From positions 3,260,311 through 3,324,310 of the forward strand of contig NZ_JEMG01000001.1 in assembly GCF_000600295.1 (NCBI RefSeq): 64,000 nt of DNA. Direction: 5' to 3'. Shown piece by piece: positions 1-8,752 of the stretch. The translations under genes were made by a program, and so were the position numbers. The DNA is from Hylemonella gracilis str. Niagara R (GTDB taxonomy: Bacteria > Pseudomonadota > Gammaproteobacteria > Burkholderiales > Burkholderiaceae_C). The notes under the pieces were generated by a model, which was given only the letters and a program-made list of their open reading frames with translations, was not told where the DNA came from and ran no database searches. The first letter of the stretch is position 1. Every line of letters starts with the position of its first letter.

Positions 1-457
1 AGTTCAAGCCTGCCGGCCAGAGCACGTAACGCCAGCCCAGCTCGGCGATGGCCGGTCCGCCCAGCACCGCCGTCAGCGCCACCGCGCCGCCGGGCGGGTG
101 CAGACAGCGCAAGGCAAACATGGCCGTGATGGCGCCCGCACCCGCCAGACCCACCGCCAGCACGCCATGTCCGAAACCATGCATGCAGGCCACGCCGACC
201 ACGGCCGACACCAGATTACCCGCCAGCATGGGCCAGGGTTGGGCAAGGGGGCTGGCCGGGGCGGCGAACAGCAGCACGGTAGAAGCCCCCATGGGCGCGA
301 TGAACCAGGGATTGATCTCCCCCAAGATGAGATGGCTCAAGGCCGCCGAGCCCAGCAGACCCAGGGCCGCGCCCAGCACGCCGAGTCCGATTTCACGGGG
401 GCTGACCCGGGGCTGCGCCGGCTTGAAGCCGGCCAGCCATGACACAGGGAAACGCAC
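1..457 (-). CDS. HPP family integral membrane protein (C-terminus outside window)
   Basis: The minus-strand reading frame translates to a hydrophobic protein with the HPP-family signature CLHPPGGAVALTAVLGGP, preceded by INPWFIAPMGASTVLLFA. At least three membrane segments are visible in the roughly 150 residues present. HPP proteins are inner-membrane proteins, and some cyanobacterial and plant members take part in nitrite transport, but the substrate here is unknown. There is no in-frame ATG. The likely starts are GTG at 457 or GTG at 445, because an in-frame stop lies just upstream. The gene runs off the left edge of the window. It follows hisD on the same strand, separated by about 170 bases that carry two inverted repeats, so it is probably a separate transcription unit. 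Confidence 0.75.
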   Translation of the reverse strand, partial: MRFPVSWLAGFKPAQPRVSPREIGLGVLGAALGLLGSAALSHLILGEINPWFIAPMGASTVLLFAAPASPLAQPWPMLAGNLVSAVVGVACMHGFGHGVLAVGLAGAGAITAMFALRCLHPPGGAVALTAVLGGPAIAELGWRYVLWPAGLN

Positions 458-539
458 GGAAATGCTCCAAAAGCACCAAAGCGGGGCATTCTAGGGCTGC
501 AAGTTCCACGCTTGTGGTGCGAATTGCGCAGAATTGACG

Positions 540-577
540 TCGGTCAACTGGCTGACCGAGGCAGTCGCTCAGCGACT
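540..577. repeat. Two adjacent inverted repeats between hisD and the HPP gene
   Basis: TCGGTCA (540-546) pairs with TGACCGA (553-559), and AGTCGC (563-568) pairs with GCGACT (572-577) over a three-base loop. They lie just past the hisD stop on the minus strand. There is no clear T-tract, so a classical intrinsic terminator is not supported. A Rho-related or attenuating structure, or a repeat remnant, remains possible. Confidence 0.4.
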
Positions 578-630
578 CAACTGGCACTGGCAGCGTCCAA
601 GACGCCGCTTGCAAGGCCTGTGCTTTTTGT

Positions 631-1995
631 TCAACGCAGCCGCATCTCCGCCGCCCGCGCATGCGCCTGCAGGCCCTCGCCATAGGCCAGTTCGGCAGCG
701 ATCCGGCCCAGCCCCTGAGCACCAGCTTCGCTGACTTCGATCAGGCTGCTGCGCTTCTGAAAGTCGTACACGCCCAGCGGTGAGGAGAACCTCGCCGTGC
801 CGCTGGTGGGCAGCACGTGGTTGGGGCCGGCGCAGTAGTCGCCGAGCGACTCGCTGGTATAGGCGCCGAGGAAGATGGCGCCGGCATGTTTGAGCAGCGG
901 CTCCCAGCGGTGCGGATCGCGGCTGCTGACTTCCAGGTGCTCGGGCGCGATGCGGTTGCTGATGGCGCAGGCTTCTTCCATGTCGCGCGTGTGGATCAGC
1001 GCGCCGCGTCCGGTGAGGCTCTTGGCGATGATCTCGGCGCGCGGCATCTCGTTCAGCAGGCGGTCGATCTCGCGCTGCACGGCGTCGATGTAGGCAGCAT
1101 CGGGACAGAGCAGAATGCTTTGCGCCAGTTCATCGTGTTCAGCCTGGCTGAACAGGTCCATGGCCACCCAATCGGCGGGTGTGCTGCCGTCGGCCAGCAC
1201 CAGGATTTCACTGGGGCCGGCGATCATGTCGATGCCGACCGTGCCGAAGACACGGCGCTTGGCGCTGGCCACGTAGGCATTGCCGGGGCCAGTGATCTTG
1301 TCCACTTTCGGGATCGTGGCCGTGCCGTAGGCCAGCGCGGCCACGGCTTGCGCGCCGCCGATGGTGAAGGCACGCGTGACACCCGCCACATAAGCGGCCG
1401 CGAGCACCAGCTCATTGCGTTCACCACGCGCGGCGGTGGAGGCGCCGCTGCCGCCCGTGGCGACACTGCCCCGCACCGGCGTGGGCACGACCATGATGAT
1501 TTCGCCGACACCTGCCACATGGGCAGGCACGGCGTTCATGATCAGGCTGGATGGATAAGCGGCCTTGCCACCGGGCACGTAGATGCCAGCGCGGTCCAGC
1601 GGCGTGACCTTCTGGCCGAGCAAGGTGCCGTCGGCATCGCGGTAGCTCCAGCTTTCACCGCTGGCCTTCTTCTGTGCCTCGTGGTATCGGCGCACGCGGT
1701 CGGCGGCGGCTTGCAGGGCGACACGCTGCGCCTCGGGCAGGCCATCGAAGGCGGTCTTGAAATCGGCCTGCGTGAGTTCCAGATCGGCCACCTGCCGCGC
1801 CTGCACGCCATCGAAGCGTGCGGTGTACTCCAGTACCGCCGCATCCCCGCGTCGCTGCACATCGGTCACGATGTCGGCCACGCGCTGCTCGATGGCCGCG
1901 TCGGTGTCCGCCGCCCAGTGCAGGCGCTGCTGGAAGCGTTGTTCGAAATCAGCCTGCGTGGTGGACAGGCGCAGGGGCTCGGCCGTGAAACTCAT
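631..1995 (-). CDS. hisD: Histidinol dehydrogenase
   Basis: This 454-residue protein oxidises L-histidinol to L-histidine in two NAD-dependent steps, the last reactions of histidine synthesis, in the cytoplasm. The family motifs are visible: [12 protein letters not shown] and [11 protein letters not shown] in the middle, the catalytic Glu-His pair in IAPEHLEV, and the zinc/substrate segment [20 protein letters not shown]. The chosen ATG (residues [10 protein letters not shown]) overlaps the hisG stop by four bases (ATGA), which indicates translational coupling. The open frame continues further upstream, but that extension is antisense-like material lying inside hisG. The length is normal for the family. 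Confidence 0.96.
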   Translation of the reverse strand: MSFTAEPLRLSTTQADFEQRFQQRLHWAADTDAAIEQRVADIVTDVQRRGDAAVLEYTARFDGVQARQVADLELTQADFKTAFDGLPEAQRVALQAAADRVRRYHEAQKKASGESWSYRDADGTLLGQKVTPLDRAGIYVPGGKAAYPSSLIMNAVPAHVAGVGEIIMVVPTPVRGSVATGGSGASTAARGERNELVLAAAYVAGVTRAFTIGGAQAVAALAYGTATIPKVDKITGPGNAYVASAKRRVFGTVGIDMIAGPSEILVLADGSTPADWVAMDLFSQAEHDELAQSILLCPDAAYIDAVQREIDRLLNEMPRAEIIAKSLTGRGALIHTRDMEEACAISNRIAPEHLEVSSRDPHRWEPLLKHAGAIFLGAYTSESLGDYCAGPNHVLPTSGTARFSSPLGVYDFQKRSSLIEVSEAGAQGLGRIAAELAYGEGLQAHARAAEMRLR

Positions 1996-2636
1996 GCCGT
2001 GGTCTCCAGGGCGCGCCCGAAGGCGTCGACGATGTGGCGCAGGGGCTCGCGCTTGAGCTTGAGCGCGGCCTGGTTCACGACCAGGCGGGCCGAGATGTCC
2101 ATGATGCGTTCGACCTCCACCAAGTTGTTGGCCTTGAGCGTGTTGCCGGTGGACACCAGGTCCACGATGGCATCGGCCAGGCCCGTGAGCGGCGCCAGCT
2201 CCATGCTGCCGTAGAGCTTGATCAGGTCCACATGCACGCCCTTGGCGGCGAAGAAGTCGCGTGCGATGGTCACGTACTTGGTGGCCACGCGCAGGCGCGC
2301 GCCTTGTCGCACCGCGGCGGCATAGTCGTAGCCCTCGCGCACGGCCACGCTCACGCGACACTGGGCGATGCGCAGGTCCAGCGGCTGGTACAGGCCCTCG
2401 TTGCCGTGCTCGATCAGGGTGTCCAGTCCGGTGATGCCCAGGTCGGCGCCGCCGTACTGCACATAGGTGGGCACGTCGGTGGCGCGCACCAGCACCACAC
2501 GCACCTCGGGCCGGTTGGTGGCAAGGATGAGCTTGCGGGTCTTCTCCGGATCGTCCAGCACCTCGATGCCCGCGCTGCGCAGCAGGGGCAGGGTCTCGTC
2601 GAAGATGCGGCCTTTGGAGAGCGCGAGGGTGATCAT
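1992..2636 (-). CDS. hisG: ATP phosphoribosyltransferase, short form
   Basis: This 214-residue protein catalyses the first step of histidine synthesis, joining ATP and PRPP to give phosphoribosyl-ATP. The start is set at [16 protein letters not shown], the usual HisG N-terminus. The frame stays open for another 43 codons upstream but runs into murA. The conserved stretch [13 protein letters not shown] is present, as is the PRPP loop region [16 protein letters not shown]. At this length the C-terminal regulatory ACT-like domain is missing, which is the HisG-S form that works with HisZ; hisZ is not in the window. The gene is coupled to hisD by a four-base overlap and follows murA by 28 bases. 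Confidence 0.95.
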   Translation of the reverse strand: MITLALSKGRIFDETLPLLRSAGIEVLDDPEKTRKLILATNRPEVRVVLVRATDVPTYVQYGGADLGITGLDTLIEHGNEGLYQPLDLRIAQCRVSVAVREGYDYAAAVRQGARLRVATKYVTIARDFFAAKGVHVDLIKLYGSMELAPLTGLADAIVDLVSTGNTLKANNLVEVERIMDISARLVVNQAALKLKREPLRHIVDAFGRALETTA

Positions 2637-2664
2637 GCGAGGACCTCGTTCACAACACGCGCGT

Positions 2665-3930
2665 TCACTTGACGCGCTCAATGTCGGCGCCCAGCGCCGC
2701 CAGCTTGGCTTCCATGCGGTCGTAGCCACGGTCCAGGTGGTAGATGCGATCCACGACGGTTTCACCTTCGGCCACCAGGCCCGCGATGACCAAGCCGGCG
2801 GAGGCGCGCAGGTCGGTGGCCATGACGGCGGCGCCCGAAAGCTGCGGCACGCCCTCGATCATGGCCAGTCGGCCATCGATCTGGATCTTCGCTCCCAGAC
2901 GCAGCAGTTCGTTGACGTGCATGTAGCGATTCTCGAAGATGGTCTCCGTCACCGTGGAAGTACCTTGGGCCACGCAATTCAGCGCCATGAACTGGGCCTG
3001 CATGTCGGTCGGGAACCCCGGGTATTCGGTGGTGCGGAAGCTCTGGGCTTTCAGACGGCCTTGTGACTGGATGCGCACGCCGCCTTCCTGCACGGTGATC
3101 CGCGCGCCCGCAGCGGCCAGCTTCTCGATCACCGCATCGAGATGGTCGCCTCGCGCATGCCGCAAAAACACGTCTCCACCGGCAGCTGCTACCGCGCATA
3201 AAAACGTGCCCGCCTCAATTCGATCCGCGACCACCGCATGCTGAGCACCATGCAAGGCATCAACACCCTGGATACGAATGCGGCTGCTGCCATGGCCTTC
3301 GATCTTGGCGCCCATCTTGATCAACAGCTCGGCCAGGTCCGGAATTTCCGGTTCTTGAGCGGCGTTCTCCAGAATGGTTTCGCCTTCTGCCAAGGTGGCG
3401 GCCATCAGCAGATTCTCGGTGCCCGTGACCGTGACCATGTCCGTGGTGATGCGCGCGCCTTTCAGACGCTTCTGTCCGGCCGGCAGCTTGGCGATGATGT
3501 AGCCGTGCTCAACCACGATGTCCGCACCCATGGCTTGCAGTCCCTTGATGTGCTGATCCACCGGGCGCGAACCGATGGCGCAGCCACCCGGCAAGGACAC
3601 GCGTGCCTGACCAAACCGCGCCAGCAAGGGGCCGAGGGCCAGGACGGAAGCGCGCATGGTCTTCACCAGCTCATACGGTGCTTCGGGCTGGTTCAGCGTG
3701 GAGGCGTCCAGCGCCACGACGCCATCCTCACCCTGCGTGACTTGGACACCCATGTTGCGGATGAGCTTGAGCATGGTGGACACGTCCTGCAAGCGCGGGA
3801 CATTGCTCAAGGTCACGGCTTGCTGGCTCAGCAGCGCCGCGCACAATTCCGGCAGGGCTGCGTTCTTGGCACCGGCGATCGACACCTCGCCTTGCAACTC
3901 CCGACCGCCGCGTATCCGTAGTTTGTCCAT
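2665..3930 (-). CDS. murA: UDP-N-acetylglucosamine 1-carboxyvinyltransferase
   Basis: MurA (421 residues) transfers enolpyruvate from PEP to UDP-GlcNAc, the first committed step of peptidoglycan precursor synthesis in the cytoplasm, and is the target of fosfomycin. The N-terminal [15 protein letters not shown] carries the catalytic lysine region. The flexible loop [17 protein letters not shown] holds the PEP-binding cysteine, so the enzyme is not of the naturally Cys-to-Asp fosfomycin-resistant type. The start MDKLRIRGG is standard. The order bolA-murA-hisG-hisD is a familiar Burkholderiales arrangement, probably one operon. Confidence 0.97.
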   Translation of the reverse strand: MDKLRIRGGRELQGEVSIAGAKNAALPELCAALLSQQAVTLSNVPRLQDVSTMLKLIRNMGVQVTQGEDGVVALDASTLNQPEAPYELVKTMRASVLALGPLLARFGQARVSLPGGCAIGSRPVDQHIKGLQAMGADIVVEHGYIIAKLPAGQKRLKGARITTDMVTVTGTENLLMAATLAEGETILENAAQEPEIPDLAELLIKMGAKIEGHGSSRIRIQGVDALHGAQHAVVADRIEAGTFLCAVAAAGGDVFLRHARGDHLDAVIEKLAAAGARITVQEGGVRIQSQGRLKAQSFRTTEYPGFPTDMQAQFMALNCVAQGTSTVTETIFENRYMHVNELLRLGAKIQIDGRLAMIEGVPQLSGAAVMATDLRASAGLVIAGLVAEGETVVDRIYHLDRGYDRMEAKLAALGADIERVK

Positions 3931-3966
3931 GATGTTTTTTTGATGACGCCGCCTGACGGCAGACGA

Positions 3967-4209
3967 TTATTGGGATGCCGCCCGCCACTCAGCGGGCGTG
4001 TAGGTTTTCATCGAGAGCGCGTGCACTTCATCGGTGTGCATGCGTTGACCCAACGTGGCGTAGACGCGCTGGTGACGTTGGATCAGGCGCTTGCCCTCGA
4101 ACTCGGACGAGACAATGACGGCGCTCCAATGCCGACCATCACCTTCCACCGTGATGTGCTCGCAGGGCAGGCCGGCTTGTATGAGTGCTTGCAGGTCGTG
4201 TGCTTGCAT
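3967..4209 (-). CDS. BolA/IbaG family protein
   Basis: This 80-residue protein has the BolA fold signature VEGDGRHWSAVIVSSEFEGK followed by RHQRVYATLG and an MHTDEVHALSMKTYTP tail, closest in layout to E. coli IbaG (YrbA). BolA-type proteins pair with monothiol glutaredoxins and take part in iron-sulfur trafficking; IbaG is linked to acid stress. It sits between an ABC-2 permease gene and murA, the same place ibaG occupies next to murA in E. coli. Which glutaredoxin it partners cannot be told from here. Confidence 0.88.
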   Translation of the reverse strand: MQAHDLQALIQAGLPCEHITVEGDGRHWSAVIVSSEFEGKRLIQRHQRVYATLGQRMHTDEVHALSMKTYTPAEWRAASQ

Positions 4210-4237
4210 GTCGGTTGGGGACGCGATGGGTTCGGGA

Positions 4238-5083
4238 TCAATGGCGGATCTTGTAGCCGATGCGCAGCAGGTGCACGGCCAGGGAGCCGACGGCCAGCAA
4301 GGCCACTCCGACCACGCCCAGGCTCAGCCAGGGCGAGACATCACTCACGCCGAAGAAGCCATAGCGGAAGCCATCGATCATGTAGAAGAAGGGGTTGACG
4401 TGGCTCAGGCCCTGCCAGAAGGCGGGCAAGGTGTGCAGTGAATAGAACACGCCCGAGAGAAAGGTCATGGGCATGATCAGGAAATTCTGGAAGGCCGCGA
4501 GCTGGTCGAATTTCTCGGCCCAGAGCCCCGCGATCAGGCCCATGGCACCCAGCAGGGCGGCGCCCAGCACCGCGAACACCAGCACCCAGAGTGGCGCCAC
4601 CAGGGTCAGGTCGGCGAACCAGACGGTGACCAGCAGCACGCCCGCCCCCACCACCAGGCCACGCAGCACCGAGGAGCCGACATAGGCCACGAACCAGGCC
4701 CAGTGCGAGAGCGGCGTGAGCAGCAGGAAGATCAGGTTGCCCGTGATCTTGCTCTGGATCAGGCTGGACGAGCTGTTGGCAAAGGCGTTCTGTAGCACGC
4801 TCATCATCACCAGGCCGGGGATCAGGAAGGCTGTGTAGCTGATGCGCTCGTAAACCTTGACGTGATCCTCCAGCACATGGCCGAAAATCAGCAGATAGAG
4901 CAGGGCCGTGAGCACGGGCGCGGCAATGGTCTGGAAGCTGACCTTCCAGAAACGCAGCACTTCCTTGTAGAAGAGGGTCTGCCAGCCTTGCAAAGCCCCC
5001 CCTGCCCTGCTGGCCCGGGACTGCGCATCCGCGCCGGGCTCCAGAGCGACCTGGGTGCCTTGCAATGGTTCAACGGCGCTCAT
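4238..5083 (-). CDS. ABC-2 type transport permease (YadH-like)
   Basis: This 281-residue inner-membrane protein has about six hydrophobic segments, beginning with PVLTALLYLLIFGHVL near residue 60. The typical ABC-2 segment MPMTFLSGVFYSLHTLP lies near residue 205, followed by VNPFFYMIDGFRYGFFG. This is the layout of the YadH/NodJ/DrrB family. Its start overlaps the end of the ATPase gene by four bases, so the two are coupled and form an exporter. The substrate is not known. The pair is conserved beside mla genes in related bacteria and may act on envelope lipids, which is inference. Confidence 0.88.
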   Translation of the reverse strand: MSAVEPLQGTQVALEPGADAQSRASRAGGALQGWQTLFYKEVLRFWKVSFQTIAAPVLTALLYLLIFGHVLEDHVKVYERISYTAFLIPGLVMMSVLQNAFANSSSSLIQSKITGNLIFLLLTPLSHWAWFVAYVGSSVLRGLVVGAGVLLVTVWFADLTLVAPLWVLVFAVLGAALLGAMGLIAGLWAEKFDQLAAFQNFLIMPMTFLSGVFYSLHTLPAFWQGLSHVNPFFYMIDGFRYGFFGVSDVSPWLSLGVVGVALLAVGSLAVHLLRIGYKIRH

Positions 5084-6048
5084 GCAGCCTCCCTTTGTTC
5101 GCCCATGACCTGGATGAACACATCTTCCAGGTCGGCCTTGGTGATTTCCACCTCGTCCACCCGCACGCCCGCGGCACGCACGGCGGCCAAGTAGTCTTCG
5201 ATCGCGCGCGCGTCTTGCGCGGGAAACTGCACGCTGCGGCCCGTCACCCGCGCGCGGGCGGCCAGCTCGGGCGGCAACTCACCTTCAATTTTCAGGCGCA
5301 GCACATGGCTGGACGCGGACTTGAGCAACTCGCTCGTGCGCTCCAACGCCACCACCCTGCCCTGCTTGAGCATGGCGATGCGGCTGCACAGTGCCTCGGC
5401 CTCTTCCAGGTAATGCGTGGTCAGCAGCACGGCGTGGCCTTCGCGGTTCAGGCGCAGCACGAATTGCCAGAGGGTCTGGCGCAGTTCCACGTCCACACCC
5501 GCGGTCGGCTCGTCGAGCACGATGACCGGCGGCTTGTGCACCAAGGCCTGCGCCACGAGTACACGACGCTTCATGCCGCCAGAGAGCTGGCGCATGTTGG
5601 CGGTGGCCTTGTCGGCCAGACCCAGGCCTTCCAGCAGCTCGTCGATCCAGGCCTCGTTGTTCTTGACACCGAAGTAACCGGACTGGAAACGCAGCGCCTC
5701 GCGCACATTGAAAAAGGGATCAAAAACCAGCTCTTGCGGAACGACGCCCAAGAGGCTGCGGGCCGCTGCGTAGTCGGTCTGAACATCATGACCCAGCACA
5801 GTGACGCGCCCGCTGCTGGCCCGGGTCAGGCCCGCGAGGATGCTGATGAGGGTGGTCTTGCCAGCGCCATTGGGGCCGAGCAGACCGAAGAATTCACCTT
5901 GTCCGATGTCGAAGCTGACTTCGTCCAGGGCGGCAAAGGTCGTTGTGTCGGCTCCTGTCTGCCCCCCGCGCGCCGCGCCCTTCGGCAAAGGGTAGCGCTT
6001 GGTGATGGACTGGAAGGAGATGGCGGGGAGGGAGTTGGCTGCTGGCAT
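5080..6048 (-). CDS. ABC exporter ATP-binding protein (YadG-like)
   Basis: This 322-residue ATPase contains Walker A GPNGAGKTT near residue 60, the ABC signature LSGGMKRR near residue 155 and Walker B VIVLDEPTAGVD near residue 175, followed by the switch histidine in LLTTHYLEEAE. The domain order and the C-terminal extension of about 80 residues fit the ABC-2 (CcmA/YadG) class. It overlaps the permease gene by four bases. There are 116 bases between it and mlaB, so it may have its own promoter or be read through from the mla operon. Confidence 0.92.
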   Translation of the reverse strand: MPAANSLPAISFQSITKRYPLPKGAARGGQTGADTTTFAALDEVSFDIGQGEFFGLLGPNGAGKTTLISILAGLTRASSGRVTVLGHDVQTDYAAARSLLGVVPQELVFDPFFNVREALRFQSGYFGVKNNEAWIDELLEGLGLADKATANMRQLSGGMKRRVLVAQALVHKPPVIVLDEPTAGVDVELRQTLWQFVLRLNREGHAVLLTTHYLEEAEALCSRIAMLKQGRVVALERTSELLKSASSHVLRLKIEGELPPELAARARVTGRSVQFPAQDARAIEDYLAAVRAAGVRVDEVEITKADLEDVFIQVMGEQREAA

Positions 6049-6164
6049 GAGAGCCGGCTATTTTAGCGAGCGGGGTGAAACTCGGCTGGCCAGCCTGAAG
6101 TGCCCCTCGCCACCTCACCGGCGGTACGCGCCAACATGTCCGCCGAGCAGGGCGGATGGGGTGT

Positions 6165-6449
6165 TCAGTGGATGGCCAGCAAGCCATCCACGCCGTAGAG
6201 GCGAGCCAACTCGATCAGACGAGGATTCAAGTGCAGCAGTTCCAGCCCCTTGCCCTGAGCCAAGCAGGCTCGGCGGAATTCAAGCAAGACCGCCAGCGTC
6301 GAGGAATCGAAGCGCTCCAGGGCACTTGCATCGACTTGTGCCGCGGGCCCGGTCTGCGAGGGAATGGCCTGCACCAGCATGGGCAGGCAGGCATTGGCTT
6401 GGAGGTGCGTCAGATCGTCGGGCAGCACAAGCAAGGGCGGGGTCGGCAT
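6165..6449 (-). CDS. mlaB: MlaB-like STAS domain protein
   Basis: This 94-residue protein resembles anti-sigma factor antagonist (STAS) domains: the central VDASALERFDSSTLAVLLEFRR is the usual helix after the STAS phospho-serine loop, and LIELARLYGVDGLL closes the domain. In the Mla system MlaB binds the MlaF ATPase on the cytoplasmic face and is needed for assembly and activity of the MlaFEDB complex. Identity comes from both the domain and its position directly after mlaC, 25 bases away, at the end of the mla cluster. Confidence 0.85.
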   Translation of the reverse strand: MPTPPLLVLPDDLTHLQANACLPMLVQAIPSQTGPAAQVDASALERFDSSTLAVLLEFRRACLAQGKGLELLHLNPRLIELARLYGVDGLLAIH

Positions 6450-6474
6450 GAGGACGCCTTTCTGCTGAGTGGGA

Positions 6475-7143
6475 TCAGTTCTTGGCAGCCGCGGCCTGGG
6501 CCGTGGCCTTGTTGCGCTCGGTCAGGGTGGCGATGAGCCCATCGATGCCGCGCGCATTGACTTCTTGTGCGAACTGGCTGCGGTAAGTTTCGACCAACCA
6601 GACGCCCATCACGTTGACGTTATAGATGCGCCAGCCTTTGGGAGAGTTCGGCGCCTGTTCCAGCCGGTAATCAAGCTGTAAGGGTTCGGCGGCAGCGGGA
6701 CCGCGCAGCTCGGTGCGAACGACCACATCCTTGGCATCCGTGGGGGCACGCATGGGCTTGGTGCTGACCTTCATGCCCTGTACCTGCGCCAGGGCGCCGG
6801 CATAGGTGCGCACCAGCAGGATCTTGAACTCGTCCTGAAGGCGCTGACGCTGCTCGGGCGTGGCCTGACGCCAGCCCGGCCCCACCGCAGACGCTGTCAT
6901 GCGGGGGAAATTGATCAGGGGCATGATCTTCGCGTCGACCAGGTTCATCAGACGCGGCATGTCGCCCGCCATCAGCGCCGGATCGGCCTGAATGGTGTTG
7001 AGCACCTCGTTCGACATGCTCAACACCATCTCATCGGCGGGTGTTGGTTGTGCCTGGGCGGCTGGCATCCAGGCCAGCAGGGCCAGCAAGCCGCCGGCCA
7101 AGGCGCGGCGCAGGGAAAGACGATGGGAGACAGAACCTTGCAT
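6475..7143 (-). CDS. mlaC: MlaC periplasmic phospholipid-binding protein
   Basis: This 222-residue protein ferries phospholipids through the periplasm between the MlaA outer-membrane complex and the MlaFEDB inner-membrane complex. The start MQGSVSHRLSLRR is preferred to an ATG 57 bases upstream because AAGGAG lies at good distance before it and because it gives a clean signal peptide: basic n-region, GGLLALLAWMP core, cleavage near AQA-QPTP. The Tol-Tol-Ttg2 domain follows, with NEVLNTIQ early and the family C-terminal segment WRIYNVNVMGVWLVETYRSQF. It lies between mlaA and mlaB on the same strand. Confidence 0.93.
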   Translation of the reverse strand: MQGSVSHRLSLRRALAGGLLALLAWMPAAQAQPTPADEMVLSMSNEVLNTIQADPALMAGDMPRLMNLVDAKIMPLINFPRMTASAVGPGWRQATPEQRQRLQDEFKILLVRTYAGALAQVQGMKVSTKPMRAPTDAKDVVVRTELRGPAAAEPLQLDYRLEQAPNSPKGWRIYNVNVMGVWLVETYRSQFAQEVNARGIDGLIATLTERNKATAQAAAAKN

Positions 7144-7239
7144 GGGAAGAAACTCCTTGCCCGCACGCGCCGTCCGCGAGGGACGGCCTGACAAAGCCAA
7201 GCGCGCTGCTTGTGGGTGGCTCTTTGCTTTGTGAATAGG

Positions 7240-8274
7240 CTATTTGATGATCTTGATACCCGGCAGCCCCAGATCCAGGGGCACCGTCGGCGTGCCGGGA
7301 ATTCTACCGGGCACCCGCGTATCGCGCTCAACCTGGGGTTGTGTGGGGGATGCAGGCTTCTCGGCGGAGGCATCCCCTGCCTCGGCAGACCCGGGCTCGG
7401 TTTCACCCGCACCCTCGACGGGCTCGTACTCCTCGTACCCATAGTCGTCCTCGGGCATGGGCTCGTCGGGAGGGTCGCCGTCATAGACCAGATGCCGGCG
7501 GTACTGCAGGTAGGCATCGCGTATCAGCACGTAGCGATCGAAGGTTGCACCCTCCATCAGGGCTTCCTGCTTGAGCAGCCCGGCGCGCGTGTCCAACTGA
7601 TCAAGCACGAACAGTGAGTTGCGCAGCCGCACATCTTGCTGCTGACTCAGTGGATCGGCCGCCATATCGATGGGCAGGGCCGCCGTGTCACGCAAGGTGG
7701 ATGGTCCTAGCAGGGGGAGCACAAGGTACGGCCCCGGCCCCACTCCCCAGTAGCCCAGGGTCTGGCCAAAATCTTCGTTATGGCGCGGTATGCGCATCTC
7801 GGTTGCGACGTCCAGGATGCCGCCCAAACCAAAGAAGGTGTTGACCCACAAGCGGGTGAAGCTCTCGCCTGCCGCCCGACCCTTCAGCTGGAAGGCACTG
7901 TTGACCGTGGTCCAGGCCTCTTCCAGATTGCTGAAAAAATTGCCTACGCCCTTGCGCACCAACGAGGGGACATAGTCCTGGTAGGCTGTGGCCGTTGGCT
8001 TGAGGATGGCACGGTCCAACGCATCGTTGAAACCATGCACACCACGGTTCCAAGACTCCAGCGGATCAGGGTTCGCGCGGACCTGGGGCGGCGGCTCCTG
8101 GGTGGAAGAGGCCGGGCTGTGCGCGCAGCCAGCCAGCCCCGTCACCAGCAACAGGCCCCCGAGAACCCGCATGGCCAAGCCTGAGGCCCAAGCTGAGCGT
8201 GGGCCCGTCTGTTCTGCACGGCCATGTGACTGCGGCACCGGGTCCGCAGCGGCGTGCGTGGCACCCTCAATCAT
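7240..8274 (-). CDS. mlaA: MlaA/VacJ outer-membrane lipoprotein
   Basis: MlaA removes mislocalised phospholipids from the outer leaflet of the outer membrane. The family core is clear: NPDPLESWNRGVHGFNDALDRA, then FFSNLEEAWTTVNSAFQLK and the GYWGVGPGPYLVLPLLGPS motif. A lipoprotein signal MRVLGGLLLVTGLAGC begins at residue 35 of this frame. The ATG at 8274 overlaps the mlaD stop (ATGA), which favours coupling, but the signal sequence fits a start at 8172 (MRVLGG) better; the true start is open. After the core comes an acidic, proline-rich tail of about 100 residues rich in Glu, Ser and Pro. In E. coli mlaA is unlinked; here it sits inside the cluster. Confidence 0.92.
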   Translation of the reverse strand: MIEGATHAAADPVPQSHGRAEQTGPRSAWASGLAMRVLGGLLLVTGLAGCAHSPASSTQEPPPQVRANPDPLESWNRGVHGFNDALDRAILKPTATAYQDYVPSLVRKGVGNFFSNLEEAWTTVNSAFQLKGRAAGESFTRLWVNTFFGLGGILDVATEMRIPRHNEDFGQTLGYWGVGPGPYLVLPLLGPSTLRDTAALPIDMAADPLSQQQDVRLRNSLFVLDQLDTRAGLLKQEALMEGATFDRYVLIRDAYLQYRRHLVYDGDPPDEPMPEDDYGYEEYEPVEGAGETEPGSAEAGDASAEKPASPTQPQVERDTRVPGRIPGTPTVPLDLGLPGIKIIK

Positions 8275-8741
8275 TTTTTGGCCGGTGCGTCACTCGCCTG
8301 GTTGTAAAGGAACTGGCCGATCAGGTTTTCCAGCACGATGGCAGACTGGGTGTTGGCCACCAGGTCACCCTCGACCAGGTTCTTGTCGTCGGCGCCAGCC
8401 TCGATGCCGATGTACTGGTCACCGAGCAGACCGCTGGTCAGGATCTTGAGCGAGCTGTCCTTCGGAAACTTGTAGCGGTCTTCCATGTCGATGCGCACGC
8501 GGGCCTGGAAGCTCTTGTCGTCAAAGCTGATGCCCGCCACGCGCCCCACCACCACGCCACCGCTCTTCACAGCCGCCCGGGGTTTGAGGCCACCGACGTT
8601 GTCGAACAAGGCCTCCACGCGGTAGCTGGACTGAAAACTCAGGTGCAGCAGATTGGCCGCCTGCAGGGCCAGAAACACCAAGGCCGCCAGCCCGATCAGC
8701 ACGAACAGACCGACCCACACATCATTCTTCGAGCGTTCCAT
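8271..8741 (-). CDS. mlaD: MlaD, MCE-domain lipid transport protein
   Basis: This 156-residue protein has one N-terminal membrane segment (VGLFVLIGLAALVFLALQ) and a single MCE domain: YRVEALFDNVGGLKPRAAVKSG is the family opening, and VARVDM-type strands and SGLLGDQYIGIEAG follow. MlaD forms a hexameric ring on MlaFE that receives lipid from MlaC. A GTG lies one codon upstream at 8744; the ATG at 8741 sits eight bases after AGGAG and is preferred. It overlaps mlaA by four bases and starts only 11 bases after mlaE ends. Confidence 0.95.
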   Translation of the reverse strand: MERSKNDVWVGLFVLIGLAALVFLALQAANLLHLSFQSSYRVEALFDNVGGLKPRAAVKSGGVVVGRVAGISFDDKSFQARVRIDMEDRYKFPKDSSLKILTSGLLGDQYIGIEAGADDKNLVEGDLVANTQSAIVLENLIGQFLYNQASDAPAKK

Positions 8742-8752
8742 CACGCACTCTC

